DNA from: Actinomycetota bacterium
GTDB taxonomy: Bacteria > Actinomycetota > Actinomycetes > S36-B12 > UBA5976
NCBI GenBank assembly: GCA_026392515.1
Contig: JAPLBY010000033.1
Location: 85,859-149,858, forward strand
Direction of reading: 5' to 3'
DNA length: 64,000 bases
Under the pieces are notes generated by a model. That model was not told where the DNA came from. It ran no database searches and worked only from the letters and a program-made list of their open reading frames with translations. How positions within the stretch are numbered: position 1 is the first letter of the stretch; every line of letters starts with the position of its first letter. A program made the position numbers and the translations under genes. Shown in pieces: positions 44,752 through 54,903 of this stretch.

Positions 44752-45159
44752 TCAGACGCGGCGACGCTTGGGCGGGCGGCATCCGTTATGAGGGACAGGG
44801 GTCATGTCTTGGATCGTTCCGACCTCAAGACCAGAGGCCTGCAGGGAACGGATCGCAGTTTCGCGACCTGAGCCTGGGCCCTTTACAAAGACATCAACTT
44901 TCTTCATGCCGTGTTCCATCGCACGCTTTGCAGCAGCTTCGGCAGCCATCTGAGCAGCGAACGGTGTGCTCTTACGACTTCCCTTGAAACCAACCTGGCC
45001 AGCAGATGACCAAGAGATAACAGCACCAGATGGATCGGTGATTGAAACGATTGTGTTATTGAATGTTGACTTGATGTAGGCCTGACCTACAGCAACATTC
45101 TTCTTTTCTTTGCGACGGATCTTCTTAGCACCGGCCGCAGTAGCTTTCTTTGGAGGCAT
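44752..45159 (-). CDS. rpsK: 30S ribosomal protein S11
   Basis: A 135-residue S11 with a lysine-rich start, [30 protein letters not shown] and the terminal [13 protein letters not shown]. It forms part of the platform near the mRNA exit. An AAAGGA ribosome site precedes the ATG. It lies between rpsM and rpsD in the alpha operon. Confidence 0.97.
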   Translation of the reverse strand: MPPKKATAAGAKKIRRKEKKNVAVGQAYIKSTFNNTIVSITDPSGAVISWSSAGQVGFKGSRKSTPFAAQMAAEAAAKRAMEHGMKKVDVFVKGPGSGRETAIRSLQASGLEVGTIQDMTPVPHNGCRPPKRRRV

Positions 45160-45194
45160 TGGATTCCTTTTTCTCGATTGGGAAGAGGCAGTAG

Positions 45195-45572
45195 CTACTT
45201 AGCTACTTTCTTCTTTCCAGCCACGGTCTTCTTCGGACCTTTACGGGTACGGGCGTTGGTGTGGGTGCGCTGTCCACGGACAGGCATTCCACGACGATGA
45301 CGGATTCCTTGGTACGAACCGATTTCGATCTTGCGACGAATATCAGCTTGTACCTCGCGACGAAGGTCACCTTCAATTTTGAAGTTGGCTTCGATGTATT
45401 CGCGTAACGGAATCAATTGCTCATCCGTTAGGTCCTTAACGCGAAGATCTGGGCTAATTCCGGTAGCCGCAAGGATTTCATCCGCGCGGGTACGGCCAAT
45501 GCCGAAGATATATGTAAGGGCGATCTCTAGACGCTTTTCGCGCGGGAGGTCGACACCAACAAGGCGTGCCAT
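45195..45572 (-). CDS. rpsM: 30S ribosomal protein S13
   Basis: A 125-residue S13. It starts [22 protein letters not shown] and carries [32 protein letters not shown] at its basic end, which touches the P-site tRNA. It opens the alpha-operon part of the run after a 154-base leader with several inverted repeats. Its ribosome site is not a clean AGGAG, so leader structure may influence initiation. Confidence 0.97.
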   Translation of the reverse strand: MARLVGVDLPREKRLEIALTYIFGIGRTRADEILAATGISPDLRVKDLTDEQLIPLREYIEANFKIEGDLRREVQADIRRKIEIGSYQGIRHRRGMPVRGQRTHTNARTRKGPKKTVAGKKKVAK

Positions 45573-45594
45573 CAGGCGTAACTCATTTCTTTTC

Positions 45595-45698
45595 GTGGTA
45601 AAGGTCTCGCACGTTCACCATTCCTTGCCGCCTGACAAGGTTCTCAGCCTTTACACACCTGAGAGTGTCGTTCCGAATTCACGCACGCGTTCATTCGG
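45595..45698 (-). promoter_or_regulatory. Structured leader between rpmJ and rpsM
   Basis: On the minus strand CCGAAT and ATTCGG (45673-45698) close a hairpin with a symmetric GA/GA internal loop and an ACG-CGT inner stem. CTCAG and CTGAG (45643-45663) can form a second hairpin. GTAAAGG (45648-45654) can instead pair with CCTTTAC (45598-45604), extended by GTG and CAC, around a CCTTG-CAAGG hairpin (45623-45640). The second and third are mutually exclusive. The layout suits ribosomal-protein feedback control, as known for S4 in E. coli. Confidence 0.45.
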
Positions 45699-45726
45699 GA
45701 TCGGGTGATCGTCTTATGTCGTTGTC

Positions 45727-45840
45727 TTATCCCTGACGCTGTTTATGGCGTGGGTTTTCGCAAATAACCATGACTACACCATGACGACGAATGACTTTGC
45801 ACTTGTCGCACATTGGCTTAACTGAGGGATTAACCTTCAC
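45727..45840 (-). CDS. rpmJ: 50S ribosomal protein L36
   Basis: A 37-residue L36, zinc-binding (C+) type: [12 protein letters not shown] then [13 protein letters not shown], giving the C-x2-C, C and H ligands. It starts with GTG (VKVNPSVKP) 14 bases after infA. It is too short to stand out by length, but the sequence is unmistakable and sits in its standard place between infA and rpsM. Confidence 0.96.
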   Translation of the reverse strand: MKVNPSVKPMCDKCKVIRRHGVVMVICENPRHKQRQG

Positions 45841-45854
45841 TTTTTAGATCCTGA

Positions 45855-46076
45855 TCACTTGTAGCGGTAGACAATTCTTCCACGGGTTAGATCGTATGGA
45901 GATAGCTCCACAACAACCTTGTCATCAGGCAGGATACGGATGTAGTGCATACGCATCTTGCCGGAAATGTGTGCAAGTACTTTGTGACCATTTTCGAGTT
46001 CTACGCGGAACATAGCGTTCGGCAGAGCCTCGGTGATAGTGCCCTCGATTTCGATGGCGCCGTCTTTTTTGGCCAT
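45855..46076 (-). CDS. infA: Translation initiation factor IF-1
   Basis: A 73-residue OB-fold protein: [27 protein letters not shown] through [37 protein letters not shown]-1 sits in the ribosomal A site during initiation. GGGAG lies upstream of the chosen ATG; the frame remains open further upstream but homology and length fix the start. The spacer to map (46077-46253) has no gene I can support. Confidence 0.97.
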   Translation of the reverse strand: MAKKDGAIEIEGTITEALPNAMFRVELENGHKVLAHISGKMRMHYIRILPDDKVVVELSPYDLTRGRIVYRYK

Positions 46077-46253
46077 AAAGGTCTTGTACTCCCTCAGAAG
46101 CGGCTCTCTTACGGAATTGCAAGAGGACCGACGTCCGATGTTACGGCAATACCCTGCAAAACATGAAATCATGGGATTGACCCCCCATTGAAATAAGGGT
46201 TTTTCAATTTCTAGCCTGACCCAATTGGCAAGATTCTTGAGTCAATTACTCAA

Positions 46254-47084
46254 TCAAACTGCGTATTTTGCAGCTGGACTAGGGATTCCGTGGGCCTGGA
46301 AGTAGGCGGCTCCCCCGTCGTGAGCGGTGAGCACCCACGGGCCTTCTTCGGTGATTGCAACGGTGTGCTCCCAGTGCGCAGCGCGGGAACCATCAGTGGT
46401 TACCACGGTCCAATCATCTTCCAGAGTTCGCACGTGACGACTGCCTAAAGTTGCCATCGGTTCAATGGCAAGTGCCATACCTACGACTAACTCTGGCCCA
46501 TGCCCAGGCTCACCGTAATTAGGAACGAGTGGATCCATGTGCATTTTGGTTCCAATTCCATGTCCGCCGTACTCTTCTAAAATTCCGTAATGACCTGCAG
46601 CGCGAATTGTTTTTTCAACTGCGTGACTAATGTCAGAAAGACGATTGCCGGCAACTGCTTTTGATAATCCAGCCCACATCGAAAGTTCTGTTGTTTTGCT
46701 CAGCGCAGTTTGTTTTTCAATTGCAGTTCCGATTTCAATCGTTACTGCAGCATCGCCATTCCAGCCTTCAATGATCGCGCCAAAGTCGACCGAAAGAATG
46801 TCACCGTCTTGCAAAGTTCGTGGGTTTGGAATTGCGTGAACTACTTCTTCATTAACTGAAGCGCAAATAACTGATGGGTAACCAAAGTAACCAAGGAAAG
46901 ATGATTCAGCTCCAGCAGCCTTCAGCATTTCGCGTGCGATGCGATCAAGTTGTTCAGTTGTGACACCAGGAACTGCTTCAACTTGCATGCGAGAAAGTAC
47001 ATCGGCAACAACAAGTCCGGCTTTGCGCATTAAAAGAAATTGATCAGGTGTTTTGATTTCAAATTTACTTTTACGACCAAACAT
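46254..47084 (-). CDS. map: Type I methionine aminopeptidase
   Basis: A 276-residue MetAP. The metal ligands are the two aspartates in VDFGAIIEGWNGDAAV, the histidine in GGHGIGTKMHMDP, and the glutamates in AIEPMATLG and WEHTVAIT. It removes the starting methionine from new proteins. It follows adk by nine bases, with TAGGA as ribosome site. A TTGAGT-ACTCAA hairpin overlaps its stop codon but lacks a T-run. Confidence 0.96.
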   Translation of the reverse strand: MFGRKSKFEIKTPDQFLLMRKAGLVVADVLSRMQVEAVPGVTTEQLDRIAREMLKAAGAESSFLGYFGYPSVICASVNEEVVHAIPNPRTLQDGDILSVDFGAIIEGWNGDAAVTIEIGTAIEKQTALSKTTELSMWAGLSKAVAGNRLSDISHAVEKTIRAAGHYGILEEYGGHGIGTKMHMDPLVPNYGEPGHGPELVVGMALAIEPMATLGSRHVRTLEDDWTVVTTDGSRAAHWEHTVAITEEGPWVLTAHDGGAAYFQAHGIPSPAAKYAV

Positions 47085-47093
47085 TTGGTCCTA

Positions 47094-47651
47094 CTAACTA
47101 TTTAACGCAGCAAAAATTCGCGCAGTTACATCTTCTACGGATCCAAGTCCATCAACTTGCACAAGCAGTCCGCGTGATTTGTAAAGAGCAGTTAGTGGTG
47201 CTGTTTGCTCTTCATAAACTTCAAGTCGGCGGCGAATCACTTCTTCAGTGTCGTCTGCGCGACCTTGTTCAATAGATCTGCCAAGTAAGCGTTTAACAAC
47301 TACGTCAGTTTCTGCCGTTAGTTCAACGACTCGGTCTAGAGGCTTGGCGCTGAGCATTCCATCAAGCTCTGCAACTTGGGCAACGGTGCGTGGGTAGCCG
47401 TCTAATAAGAATCCAACTTGAGTGTCTGAGTCTTTAAGGCGCTCGCGAACCATTCCGTTAGTAACTGAATCTGGAACATACTCGCCGGCATCCATGTACT
47501 TTTTGGCTTCTTGACCTAGTGCGGTTCCCTGAGTCAGGTTCAAACGAAATAGATCGCCAGTTGATACGTGTGGAATTCCAAACTCTTCGCAGATCATGGC
47601 TGCTTGAGTACCTTTGCCAGCTCCTGGTGGCCCCATGATGAGCAGACGCAT
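47094..47651 (-). CDS. adk: Adenylate kinase, short-lid type
   Basis: A 185-residue adenylate kinase. The P-loop is GPPGAGKGTQAA (residues 7-18) and the AMP site is STGDLFR, followed by LLDGYPRT. The lid after RLLGR is short (SIEQGRADDTEEVIRRRL), the form known from mycobacteria, without the zinc-finger lid. The ATG overlaps the secY stop by one base. Confidence 0.96.
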   Translation of the reverse strand: MRLLIMGPPGAGKGTQAAMICEEFGIPHVSTGDLFRLNLTQGTALGQEAKKYMDAGEYVPDSVTNGMVRERLKDSDTQVGFLLDGYPRTVAQVAELDGMLSAKPLDRVVELTAETDVVVKRLLGRSIEQGRADDTEEVIRRRLEVYEEQTAPLTALYKSRGLLVQVDGLGSVEDVTARIFAALNS

Positions 47652-48943
47652 TACTTCAAGAAGCCTTCGTAATTGCGCTGTTGCAATTGGCTCTCAATTT
47701 GTTTCACAGTGTCCAAACCTACGCCAACCATGATCAACAAGGTGGTGCCTCCAAAAATAAATCTGGAGCCAACGCCAAGCAAATTAAAGGCAATGTAAGG
47801 GATTGTGGCGATCATGGCTAGGTAGAGTGCGCCAGGCAATGTGATTCGATTCAATACGTATGCAAGGTAGTCGGCTGTTGGTTTGCCGGCGCGAATTCCC
47901 GGGATGAACCCACCATACTGTTTCATGTTGTCAGCAGTTTCTTCTGGATTGAAAGTAATTGATACGTAGAAATACGCAAAGAACAGGATGAGTAAGAAGT
48001 TCGCCACCAAGTATCCTGGCTGACCAGCTGCCATATAAATCGAAACCCATTGCGCCCAGCCAGCCTGTGATCCAGTGAGCTGGACAATCAAGTTCGGTAG
48101 GTAAAGCAATGAAGAGGCAAAAATTACAGGGATGACGCCGGCTTGATTCACCTTGATCGGTAAGTAAGTCGAAGTTCCACCATAAGACTTGCGTCCAACT
48201 TGACGCTTTGCGTATTGAACTGGAATTCGGCGCTGCGCTTGTTCAACGAATACCACTGCCGCAATAGTTGCAAAACCTATTACTAAAGTGACTATGAATT
48301 TCAAGGAGCCGTCAATCTTCCAAATCGAAGAAAGTTGCCCTGGGAACGAAGAAATGATCGAAGAGAAAATCAAAATTGACATACCGTTACCAACACCGCG
48401 ATCAGTAATCAATTCACCAAGCCACATAATCAATGCAGTACCTGCAGTCATAACTACAACGATTGTTAACAGCATCTGAATCGACTGATTCGGCAACAAC
48501 TGTTCATTACATCCCTGGAACAAACGCCCTGGGGTTCGAGCCAAAGTAATGATTGTGGTCGATTGCAGTACCGCTAATCCAATAGTTAAGAAACGGGTGT
48601 ACTGAGTAATCTTGGCCTGTCCAGCCTGGCCTTCCTTCTTTAAGGATTCAAGGCGAGGAATCACAACAGTCAACAATTGAATAATGATGCTTGATGTGAT
48701 GTAAGGCATGATGCCAAGCGCAAAAATGGATAGCTGCAGCAATGCCCCACCGCTAAACAAGTTGATTAGTCCATAGATCGAATTATCTTGAACCGAATCA
48801 ACACAAGTTTGAACTGCTGTGTAACTAACGCCAGGTGCTGGAATTACTGAACCTAAACGGAATAGTCCGATCATGCCCAGGGTAAACAACAGTTTGCGAC
48901 GCAAATCCGGAGTCCGGAATGCGGCCGCGAACGCACTAAGCAC
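47651..48943 (-). CDS. secY: Protein translocase subunit SecY
   Basis: A 430-residue protein with ten membrane segments. It contains the plug-region LGIMPYITSSIIIQLL and GVGNGMSILIF, and the cytoplasmic loop with FTPEETADNMK-like FNPEETADNMKQYGGFIPGIRAGKPT. It forms the membrane channel for secreted and membrane proteins. AAAGGAGG lies just before its ATG. A strong terminator separates it from rplO, so its level can differ from the ribosomal proteins. Confidence 0.97.
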   Translation of the reverse strand: MLSAFAAAFRTPDLRRKLLFTLGMIGLFRLGSVIPAPGVSYTAVQTCVDSVQDNSIYGLINLFSGGALLQLSIFALGIMPYITSSIIIQLLTVVIPRLESLKKEGQAGQAKITQYTRFLTIGLAVLQSTTIITLARTPGRLFQGCNEQLLPNQSIQMLLTIVVVMTAGTALIMWLGELITDRGVGNGMSILIFSSIISSFPGQLSSIWKIDGSLKFIVTLVIGFATIAAVVFVEQAQRRIPVQYAKRQVGRKSYGGTSTYLPIKVNQAGVIPVIFASSLLYLPNLIVQLTGSQAGWAQWVSIYMAAGQPGYLVANFLLILFFAYFYVSITFNPEETADNMKQYGGFIPGIRAGKPTADYLAYVLNRITLPGALYLAMIATIPYIAFNLLGVGSRFIFGGTTLLIMVGVGLDTVKQIESQLQQRNYEGFLK

Positions 48944-48971
48944 TGTTGCCTCCTTTTAGTTAACTGATTAG

Positions 48972-49019
48972 AAAAACATTTGACTTCGACAGCCTCATAC
49001 TTGCTGTCGAAGTCAAATG
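48972..49019 (-). terminator. Intrinsic terminator or attenuator between rplO and secY
   Basis: On the minus strand a perfect 17-bp stem (49003-49019 with 48977-48993) and a nine-base loop are followed by TTTTT (48972-48976). It starts two bases after the rplO stop and ends 28 bases before the secY start. It would stop, or partly stop, transcription before secY-adk-map-infA. Confidence 0.88.
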
Positions 49020-49021
49020 CA

Positions 49022-49462
49022 TCAGATCTGGGTTACGGAACCACCAGCTGCAGCAATCTTTGCCTTAGCTGATTCTGAGAAAGCATTAGCAGTTATCTTT
49101 ACAGAAACTGTGATGTCGCCCTGGCCAAGCACCTTAACTAGTTCGCCCTTGCGGACAGCTCCAGCCTTCACAAGGTCAGCAATTGTTACGTCGCCACCCT
49201 TTGGAAATAGTGCGTTGATTTGAGCAACGTTAACGACCTGGTACTCAGTGCCAAATGGATTCTTGAATCCCTTCAACTTCGGAGTACGCATGTGAAGTGG
49301 CATTTGGCCACCCTCGAAGCGAGCCGGAACTTGATAGCGAGCCTTTGTACCCTTGGTACCGCGACCTGCTGTCTTACCCTTGCTACCTTCACCACGGCCT
49401 ACGCGTGTCTTGGCAGTCTTGCTACCCGGAGCCGGGCGAAGATGATGAACCTTAAGTGTCAT
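49022..49462 (-). CDS. rplO: 50S ribosomal protein L15
   Basis: A 146-residue L15. It starts [38 protein letters not shown], the glycine- and basic-rich arm that enters the 23S rRNA, and ends with a compact domain. It follows rpmD by two bases. Its stop lies directly before a strong terminator. Confidence 0.97.
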   Translation of the reverse strand: MTLKVHHLRPAPGSKTAKTRVGRGEGSKGKTAGRGTKGTKARYQVPARFEGGQMPLHMRTPKLKGFKNPFGTEYQVVNVAQINALFPKGGDVTIADLVKAGAVRKGELVKVLGQGDITVSVKITANAFSESAKAKIAAAGGSVTQI

Positions 49463-49464
49463 GG

Positions 49465-49647
49465 TTACTTAACCTCCTCAACACTGACCAAGTGACGAAC
49501 GGTGTTAACCATGCCACGAATTTCTGGACGATCTTCTTTAACAACAGTGTCGCCGATTCGCTTCAAGCCAAGTGAGCGCAATGTGTCGCGCTGATTCTGC
49601 TTGCCACCAATTTCAGACTTCAACTGAGTTACTTTAAGTTGTGCCAT
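49465..49647 (-). CDS. rpmD: 50S ribosomal protein L30
   Basis: A 60-residue L30 with [32 protein letters not shown], full length. Its ATG overlaps the rpsE stop by one base (TAATG), so the two are translationally coupled within the spc operon. Confidence 0.96.
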   Translation of the reverse strand: MAQLKVTQLKSEIGGKQNQRDTLRSLGLKRIGDTVVKEDRPEIRGMVNTVRHLVSVEEVK

Positions 49648-50261
49648 TACGCACCGACCTTTTCTGCATTCGCACGAAGTAAGGCAGCCGGAGCAACCTG
49701 ATCAAGCGGCAGACCACGGCGAGCAGCTACCTGCTCTGGGCGTTCTAGCATTTTCAGTGCAGCAACAGTTGCATGAACGATGTTGATTGCGTTGTCAGAT
49801 CCAAGTGACTTGGAAAGAACGTCATGGATGCCAGCGCACTCAAGTACTGCGCGAACTGGTCCACCAGCAATAACACCAGTACCTGGAGCTGCTGGACGAA
49901 GCATTACAACTCCGGCTGCAGCCTCACCCTTAACTGGATGCGGGATTGTTGCTTGGATGCGAGGAACAGAGAAGAAATTCTTCTTTGCTTCTTCAACACC
50001 CTTAGCGATTGCGGCAGGAACTTCTTTAGCCTTGCCGTAGCCCACGCCTACACGACCGTCGCCGTCACCGACAACAACTAGAGCGGTGAAGCTAAAGCGA
50101 CGACCACCCTTTACAACTTTGGATACACGGTTGATCGCAACTACGCGTTCTACGAATGCGCTCTTCTCGGCAGGTGCCTGAGAGCGATCATTACGATCAC
50201 GACGTTCGCGACGATCGGTACCGCCTTCGCGAGTTTCACCACCACGTTGGTTAGCAGCCAT
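49647..50261 (-). CDS. rpsE: 30S ribosomal protein S5
   Basis: A 204-residue S5. Residues 1-32 are a charged N-terminal extension ([16 protein letters not shown]). The core has [23 protein letters not shown] and [16 protein letters not shown]5 helps mRNA unwinding and decoding accuracy. The residues where spectinomycin-resistance changes occur look wild type (VSKVVKGGR). Confidence 0.97.
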   Translation of the reverse strand: MAANQRGGETREGGTDRRERRDRNDRSQAPAEKSAFVERVVAINRVSKVVKGGRRFSFTALVVVGDGDGRVGVGYGKAKEVPAAIAKGVEEAKKNFFSVPRIQATIPHPVKGEAAAGVVMLRPAAPGTGVIAGGPVRAVLECAGIHDVLSKSLGSDNAINIVHATVAALKMLERPEQVAARRGLPLDQVAPAALLRANAEKVGA

Positions 50262-50288
50262 AATAACTTTTCCTACTTCCTTCGTGAC

Positions 50289-50669
50289 TTAGAAATCGAG
50301 GCCGCCCTCGCGGGCGCCATCAGCTAGGGCCGCAATACGACCGTGGTACTTGTTACCACCGCGGTCGAATACGACTGTTGAAATACCGGCTTGCTTTGCA
50401 CGTTCTGCAACAAGTTTGCCGACCTCACGGGCCTTAGCGCTCTTGTCATCTGACTTGCTCTTCAAGGTCTTTTCCATTGTTGATGCGTAAGCAAGTGTGT
50501 GACCTGCAACATCGTCAACGACCTGGACCGAGATGTGGCGAGCAGAACGGTTAACAACCATGCGTGGACGCGCAGTTGTTCCCGAAAGCTTCTTACGAAC
50601 TCGAGTGTGGCGACGCTTACGCGCTACCGCCTTCTTGTTACCTGAACCTAATTTGGCTACGACAGACAT
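50289..50669 (-). CDS. rplR: 50S ribosomal protein L18
   Basis: A 126-residue L18, beginning with a basic arm ([20 protein letters not shown]) and ending [26 protein letters not shown]. It binds 5S rRNA with L5. It starts two bases after the rplF stop. Confidence 0.97.
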   Translation of the reverse strand: MSVVAKLGSGNKKAVARKRRHTRVRKKLSGTTARPRMVVNRSARHISVQVVDDVAGHTLAYASTMEKTLKSKSDDKSAKAREVGKLVAERAKQAGISTVVFDRGGNKYHGRIAALADGAREGGLDF

Positions 50670-50671
50670 GA

Positions 50672-51214
50672 TTACTTCTTGCCAGCCTTTCCAGCCTTGC
50701 GACGAATAACTTCGTCTGAATAACGGATACCTTTTGCCTTGTATGGATCTGGCTTACGAAGCTTGCGAAGGTTTGCGGATACTTCGCCAACCTGCTGCTT
50801 ATCGATACCTGATACATGCAATTTTGTTGGAGTCTCAACTGTGAATGTGATGCCTTCTGGGGCAGTCACTTTCACTGGGTGTGAGAAACCAAGTGCAAAT
50901 TCAAGAGTGTTTCCCTGAGCTGCAACACGGTAACCAGTTCCGGAGATTTCCAAAGTCTTTGAATAACCTTCGGTAACTCCAGTGATCATGTTTGCAACCA
51001 ATGTGCGAGTTAGACCGTGACGGGCACGACTTTCCCGCTCATCGTTTGGACGGACAACTGAAAGCTGACCATCTTCTTCGCGAGAAACTGAGATTGGCTC
51101 AACAACAACATGTGAAAGCTGACCCTTGGGTCCCTTTACTGTGATGTTTGAACCATCAATAGTTACGTCTACTCCACTTGGAATAGTGATTGGCATACGA
51201 CCGATACGTGACAT
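50672..51214 (-). CDS. rplF: 50S ribosomal protein L6
   Basis: A 180-residue L6: [21 protein letters not shown] at the start, a duplicated fold, and [26 protein letters not shown] at the end. The start at 51214 is chosen by homology and a GGGGGAA ribosome site; the frame continues 20 codons upstream into the rpsH region. It binds the sarcin-ricin region near the factor site. Confidence 0.96.
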   Translation of the reverse strand: MSRIGRMPITIPSGVDVTIDGSNITVKGPKGQLSHVVVEPISVSREEDGQLSVVRPNDERESRARHGLTRTLVANMITGVTEGYSKTLEISGTGYRVAAQGNTLEFALGFSHPVKVTAPEGITFTVETPTKLHVSGIDKQQVGEVSANLRKLRKPDPYKAKGIRYSDEVIRRKAGKAGKK

Positions 51215-51225
51215 GGCAGTTCCCC

Positions 51226-51624
51226 CTACCAGACGTAGGCGAGAACTTCTCCACCTACGCCCTTCTGTGCGCACTGCTTGTCAGTTAAAAGACCTGTTGA
51301 TGTTGAAATGATTGCCACACCAAGTCCGCCAAGTACGCGAGGAAGAGCAGTGCTCTTTGCGTACACACGAAGACCTGGCTTGGAAACACGACGGACACCG
51401 GCGATTGAACGCTCGCGGTTTGGTCCGTACTTCAAGCTGATGTTAAGAGTCTTGCCAACTGGCGCATCTGCAATTTCAAAGCTTCCGATGTAACCCTCAC
51501 GCTTGAGGATTTCAGCGATGTGCTCTTTCATTTTGGAATGCGGCATTGACACGGACTCATGGTGAGCCGAGTTTGCATTGCGAACACGCGTTAGCATGTC
51601 TGCAATTGGGTCGGTCATAGTCAT
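51226..51624 (-). CDS. rpsH: 30S ribosomal protein S8
   Basis: A 132-residue S8. It begins [20 protein letters not shown] and ends with the [26 protein letters not shown] motif that binds helix 21 of 16S rRNA. It also regulates the spc operon in E. coli. The gene lies 57 bases after rpsZ. Confidence 0.97.
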   Translation of the reverse strand: MTMTDPIADMLTRVRNANSAHHESVSMPHSKMKEHIAEILKREGYIGSFEIADAPVGKTLNISLKYGPNRERSIAGVRRVSKPGLRVYAKSTALPRVLGGLGVAIISTSTGLLTDKQCAQKGVGGEVLAYVW

Positions 51625-51681
51625 TGGCTTATCGCCCTTCTCGTCGCGGTATCCCTTTCGAGACCTACGTCGTTGTTGTTG

Positions 51682-51867
51682 TTACCAGGAGCTCTTAGTG
51701 ATACCTGGAAGTTCGCCAGCATGTGCCATCTCACGGAAGCAAATACGGCATAGGCCGAACTTGCGGTAAACCGAATGAGGACGACCGCAGCGCTGGCAGC
51801 GGGTGTAACCACGAACTTTGAACTTCGGGGTTTCGTTGGACTTGTTCTTAAGACCGGTTTTTGCCAT
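51682..51867 (-). CDS. rpsZ: 30S ribosomal protein S14, type Z (zinc-binding)
   Basis: A 61-residue S14. Four cysteines form the zinc site (C24, C27, C40 and C43 in CQRCG and CRICF). This is the short C+ form, rather than the 100-residue cysteine-free form that some Actinobacteria carry as a zinc-starvation spare. It ends [10 protein letters not shown]. It lies three bases after rplE. Confidence 0.96.
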   Translation of the reverse strand: MAKTGLKNKSNETPKFKVRGYTRCQRCGRPHSVYRKFGLCRICFREMAHAGELPGITKSSW

Positions 51868-51870
51868 GAC

Positions 51871-52434
51871 TTAAGCCTCCTTGAATGGGAAGCCCAGGTG
51901 CTTAAGTAGCGCCCGACCTTCAGCATCGTTAGCAGCAGTTGTAACCAAAGTGATATCCATACCACGCTGGCGATCTACTGAGTCTGGATTGATTTCGTGG
52001 AACATAACCTGCTCGGTTAGACCGAAGGTGTAGTTGCCATTGCCATCAAATTGCTTTGGAGAAAGACCGCGGAAGTCACGGATACGTGGCAGAGCCAGTG
52101 TCAGTAGACGATCTAGGAATTCCCACATGCGGTCACCGCGAAGTGTTACGTGTGCGCCAATTGGCATACCTTCACGAAGCTTGAACTGCGCAATTGAAAG
52201 ACGAGCCTTAGTTACCTGTGGCTTTTGTCCGGTGATTGCAGTTAGATCGCGGATTGCGCCTTCGATCAACTTTGAGTCACGAGCAGCTTCGCCAACACCC
52301 ATGTTCACGACGATCTTGGTTAGACCTGGAACCTGCATTGCGTTTGCAAACTTGAACTCAGTAGTAAGCGCAGGAACGATTTCCTCGCGGTACTGAGTCT
52401 TGAGGCGTGGAGTTACTTTGACATCAGTAGACAT
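51871..52434 (-). CDS. rplE: 50S ribosomal protein L5
   Basis: A 187-residue L5 with the conserved [25 protein letters not shown]-like [21 protein letters not shown], and [24 protein letters not shown]. It binds 5S rRNA and contacts S13 across the subunits. The ATG overlaps the rplX stop by one base. Confidence 0.97.
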   Translation of the reverse strand: MSTDVKVTPRLKTQYREEIVPALTTEFKFANAMQVPGLTKIVVNMGVGEAARDSKLIEGAIRDLTAITGQKPQVTKARLSIAQFKLREGMPIGAHVTLRGDRMWEFLDRLLTLALPRIRDFRGLSPKQFDGNGNYTFGLTEQVMFHEINPDSVDRQRGMDITLVTTAANDAEGRALLKHLGFPFKEA

Positions 52435-52781
52435 TAGATGTCCTTTCCGGAACGACGGGCAACGCGAACGCCACGGGAGCCTTCGTATGTTGTGCCATCA
52501 GTACGAGTCTTAGTTACTGTGTCGCGACGAGCGCCAACCTTAGTTGGCTTGCCATCAACAAGTAGCTGAACGTTTGAAACATGAATTGGAGCTTCAATAG
52601 TTTCGATGCCACCGACTACAACACCACGAGTTGTCTGTTCTTTACGAACGTGACGCTTCATGCGATTGACGCCTTCAACGATGACCTTGTTACGGTCTTC
52701 GAATACTGCAAGTACGGTGCCCTTGGAGCCCTTGTCCTTGCCAGCGATTACCAATACTTCATCACCAGTTTTGATTTTCAT
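52434..52781 (-). CDS. rplX: 50S ribosomal protein L24
   Basis: A 115-residue L24 with a KOW motif near the start ([24 protein letters not shown]). It is an early assembly protein at the tunnel exit. Length is normal for an actinobacterial L24. Its start overlaps the rplN stop by one base. Confidence 0.97.
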   Translation of the reverse strand: MKIKTGDEVLVIAGKDKGSKGTVLAVFEDRNKVIVEGVNRMKRHVRKEQTTRGVVVGGIETIEAPIHVSNVQLLVDGKPTKVGARRDTVTKTRTDGTTYEGSRGVRVARRSGKDI

Positions 52782-53149
52782 TACAAAACCTCCGGTGCTA
52801 GCGAGATGATCTTCATGAACTTCTTATCGCGAAGCTCACGACCAACTGGGCCAAAGATACGGGTGCCACGAGGTTCGCCGTCAGCCTTAAGAATGACTGC
52901 TGCGTTTTCGTCGAAGCGGATGTAGGAACCATCTGGACGTCGGCGTTCCTTCTTGGTACGCACGATAACGGCCTTGATGACATCACCCTTTTTGACGTTG
53001 CCACCAGGGATCGCGTCCTTGACTGTACCGACGACAACATCGCCGATACCTGCATAGCGACGGCCGGAACCACCGAGAACACGGATAACCAAGATTTCCT
53101 TGGCACCGGTGTTATCAGCGACTCGTAGTCGCGACTCTTGTTGAATCAC
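52781..53149 (-). CDS. rplN: 50S ribosomal protein L14
   Basis: A 122-residue L14. It starts [28 protein letters not shown] and ends [12 protein letters not shown]. It forms an inter-subunit bridge. It lies 15 bases after rpsQ in the spc operon. Confidence 0.97.
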   Translation of the reverse strand: MIQQESRLRVADNTGAKEILVIRVLGGSGRRYAGIGDVVVGTVKDAIPGGNVKKGDVIKAVIVRTKKERRRPDGSYIRFDENAAVILKADGEPRGTRIFGPVGRELRDKKFMKIISLAPEVL

Positions 53150-53164
53150 TTTTGATCCCTACCC

Positions 53165-53428
53165 TTACTTAGCCTTCTCGAGGATCTCGACCATGCGCCA
53201 GCGCTTGGTAGCACTGAGTGGTCGAGTTTCCATCAACAGAACACGATCGCCAATACCAGCGGCATTAGCTTCGTCATGTGCTTTTAGCTTGCTTGTGCGA
53301 CGCACAACCTTGCCATAAAGCGGATGCTTAAATCGGTCTTCAACTGCAACGACGATGGTCTTATCCATCTTGTCGCTAACAACTAAACCTTCGCGAACCT
53401 TGCGGTCGCCGCGCTCGTCTACGCTCAT
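53165..53428 (-). CDS. rpsQ: 30S ribosomal protein S17
   Basis: An 87-residue S17: [31 protein letters not shown] and [21 protein letters not shown] are diagnostic. It is an OB-fold protein that stabilises the 5' domain of 16S rRNA. The start overlaps the rpmC stop by four bases (ATGA). Confidence 0.97.
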   Translation of the reverse strand: MSVDERGDRKVREGLVVSDKMDKTIVVAVEDRFKHPLYGKVVRRTSKLKAHDEANAAGIGDRVLLMETRPLSATKRWRMVEILEKAK

Positions 53429-53658
53429 GCTGCACCCTCATTACTTTCAACCGGCGTGATACCCAATTCGCGTTCGCGCATCACGGTGTACAGACGAGCA
53501 ATTTCCTTGCGGACTGCACGTAGACGGCCATGGCTTTCAAGCTGACCGGTGGCAGCCTGGAATCGTAGGTTAAATAGTTCTTCTTTGGCTTCGCGCAACT
53601 TTGAAACTAGTTCATCGTTAGCTAGACCGCGTAAGTCAACTGTGCTTGTTGTAGGCAT
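53425..53658 (-). CDS. rpmC: 50S ribosomal protein L29
   Basis: A 77-residue L29 with [33 protein letters not shown] and a C-terminal [12 protein letters not shown] helix. It sits by the polypeptide tunnel exit, where signal recognition particle and trigger factor dock. Its ATG overlaps the rplP stop by one base. Confidence 0.96.
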   Translation of the reverse strand: MPTTSTVDLRGLANDELVSKLREAKEELFNLRFQAATGQLESHGRLRAVRKEIARLYTVMRERELGITPVESNEGAA

Positions 53659-54071
53659 TAGATCTCCTCACGTGCAACGATGCGGCACTTCATCGGCAAT
53701 TTGTGCATTGCGCGAGTAAGGGCTTCGTGCGCGACTTTCTCGTTAGGGAAAGCAATCTCAAACATCACGCGACCTGGCTTAACGTTTGCTACCCACCATT
53801 CAGGAGAACCCTTACCGGAACCCATTCGAGTTTCAGCAGGCTTCTTTGTCAGTGGGCGGTCTGGATAAATGTTGATCCAAACTTTTCCACCACGACGAAT
53901 GTGACGGGTCATTGCGATACGAGCGGACTCGATTTGACGGTTAGTAACGTATGCCGGCTCCATTGCCTGCAGACCCCACTGACCGAAAGTTACAGCGTTG
54001 CCACCCTTTGATGCGCCGTGGCGATCTGGGTGATGCTGCTTGCGGTGCTTAACGCGACGTGGAATTAACAT
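53658..54071 (-). CDS. rplP: 50S ribosomal protein L16
   Basis: A 137-residue L16. It starts [19 protein letters not shown] and includes [40 protein letters not shown], the loop near the peptidyl transferase centre. It follows rpsC by two bases. Confidence 0.97.
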   Translation of the reverse strand: MLIPRRVKHRKQHHPDRHGASKGGNAVTFGQWGLQAMEPAYVTNRQIESARIAMTRHIRRGGKVWINIYPDRPLTKKPAETRMGSGKGSPEWWVANVKPGRVMFEIAFPNEKVAHEALTRAMHKLPMKCRIVAREEI

Positions 54072-54073
54072 GC

Positions 54074-54898
54074 TTATGCACCTTCCGTTACTGGAGCGGC
54101 TTCAACAACTGGAGCAGCCGCGCCGCTTTGAGCGGCGTCAACTGCTGGTGTTGCGGCAGCTGAACTTGCACCTGTTGAAGCGCTACGTGGAGCACGAGGT
54201 GCTCGCGTTGCTGGCCGCGCACGTGCAGCTGCTGCTGCCTGCTCACGTTCAGTGCGGGTTCCAAGAGCATCGCCCTTGTAGATCCATACCTTTACGCCGA
54301 TGCGACCAAAAGTTGTGCGTGCTTCGTAGAAGCCGTAGTCGATGTCTGCACGAAGTGTGTGCAATGGCACGCGACCTTCACGGTAGAACTCACGACGTGA
54401 CATTTCAGCACCACCAAGACGACCGGAAACCTGGATACGAATACCCTTTGCTCCACCCTTAAGTGCGGACTGCATGGCCTTCTTCATCGCGCGACGGAAA
54501 GAAACGCGGCTGGAAAGCTGTTCTGCAACACCCTGCGCAACAAGTTGTGCTTCGATTTCTGGGTTCTTAACTTCCAGAACGTTTAGCTGAACTTGCTTGC
54601 CGGTTAGCTTTTCTAGCTTGCCGCGAATGATGTCTGCTTCTTGACCACGACGACCGATAACGATGCCTGGGCGTGCAGTGTGAATGTCAACGCGAACTCG
54701 GTCACGAGTACGTTCGATTTCAACACGAGCAATACCGGCACGTTCCATGCCTTCAGTCATTAGCTTGCGGATCTTTACATCTTCAGCAACGTAGTCGCGG
54801 TAGCGCTCGCCAACCTTTGATGAATCTGCAAACCACTTTGAGCGGTAATCAGTTGTGATGCCGAGGCGGAAGCCATACGGATTAATTTTCTGACCCAT
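54074..54898 (-). CDS. rpsC: 30S ribosomal protein S3 with alanine-rich tail
   Basis: A 274-residue S3. It begins [22 protein letters not shown]; the KH domain has [24 protein letters not shown]. Residues from about 220 onward form a low-complexity Ala/Pro/Ser/Val tail, as in other Actinobacteria. S3 lies at the mRNA entry channel. It follows rplV by five bases. Confidence 0.97.
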   Translation of the reverse strand: MGQKINPYGFRLGITTDYRSKWFADSSKVGERYRDYVAEDVKIRKLMTEGMERAGIARVEIERTRDRVRVDIHTARPGIVIGRRGQEADIIRGKLEKLTGKQVQLNVLEVKNPEIEAQLVAQGVAEQLSSRVSFRRAMKKAMQSALKGGAKGIRIQVSGRLGGAEMSRREFYREGRVPLHTLRADIDYGFYEARTTFGRIGVKVWIYKGDALGTRTEREQAAAAARARPATRAPRAPRSASTGASSAAATPAVDAAQSGAAAPVVEAAPVTEGA

Positions 54899-54903
54899 GG
54901 TGA

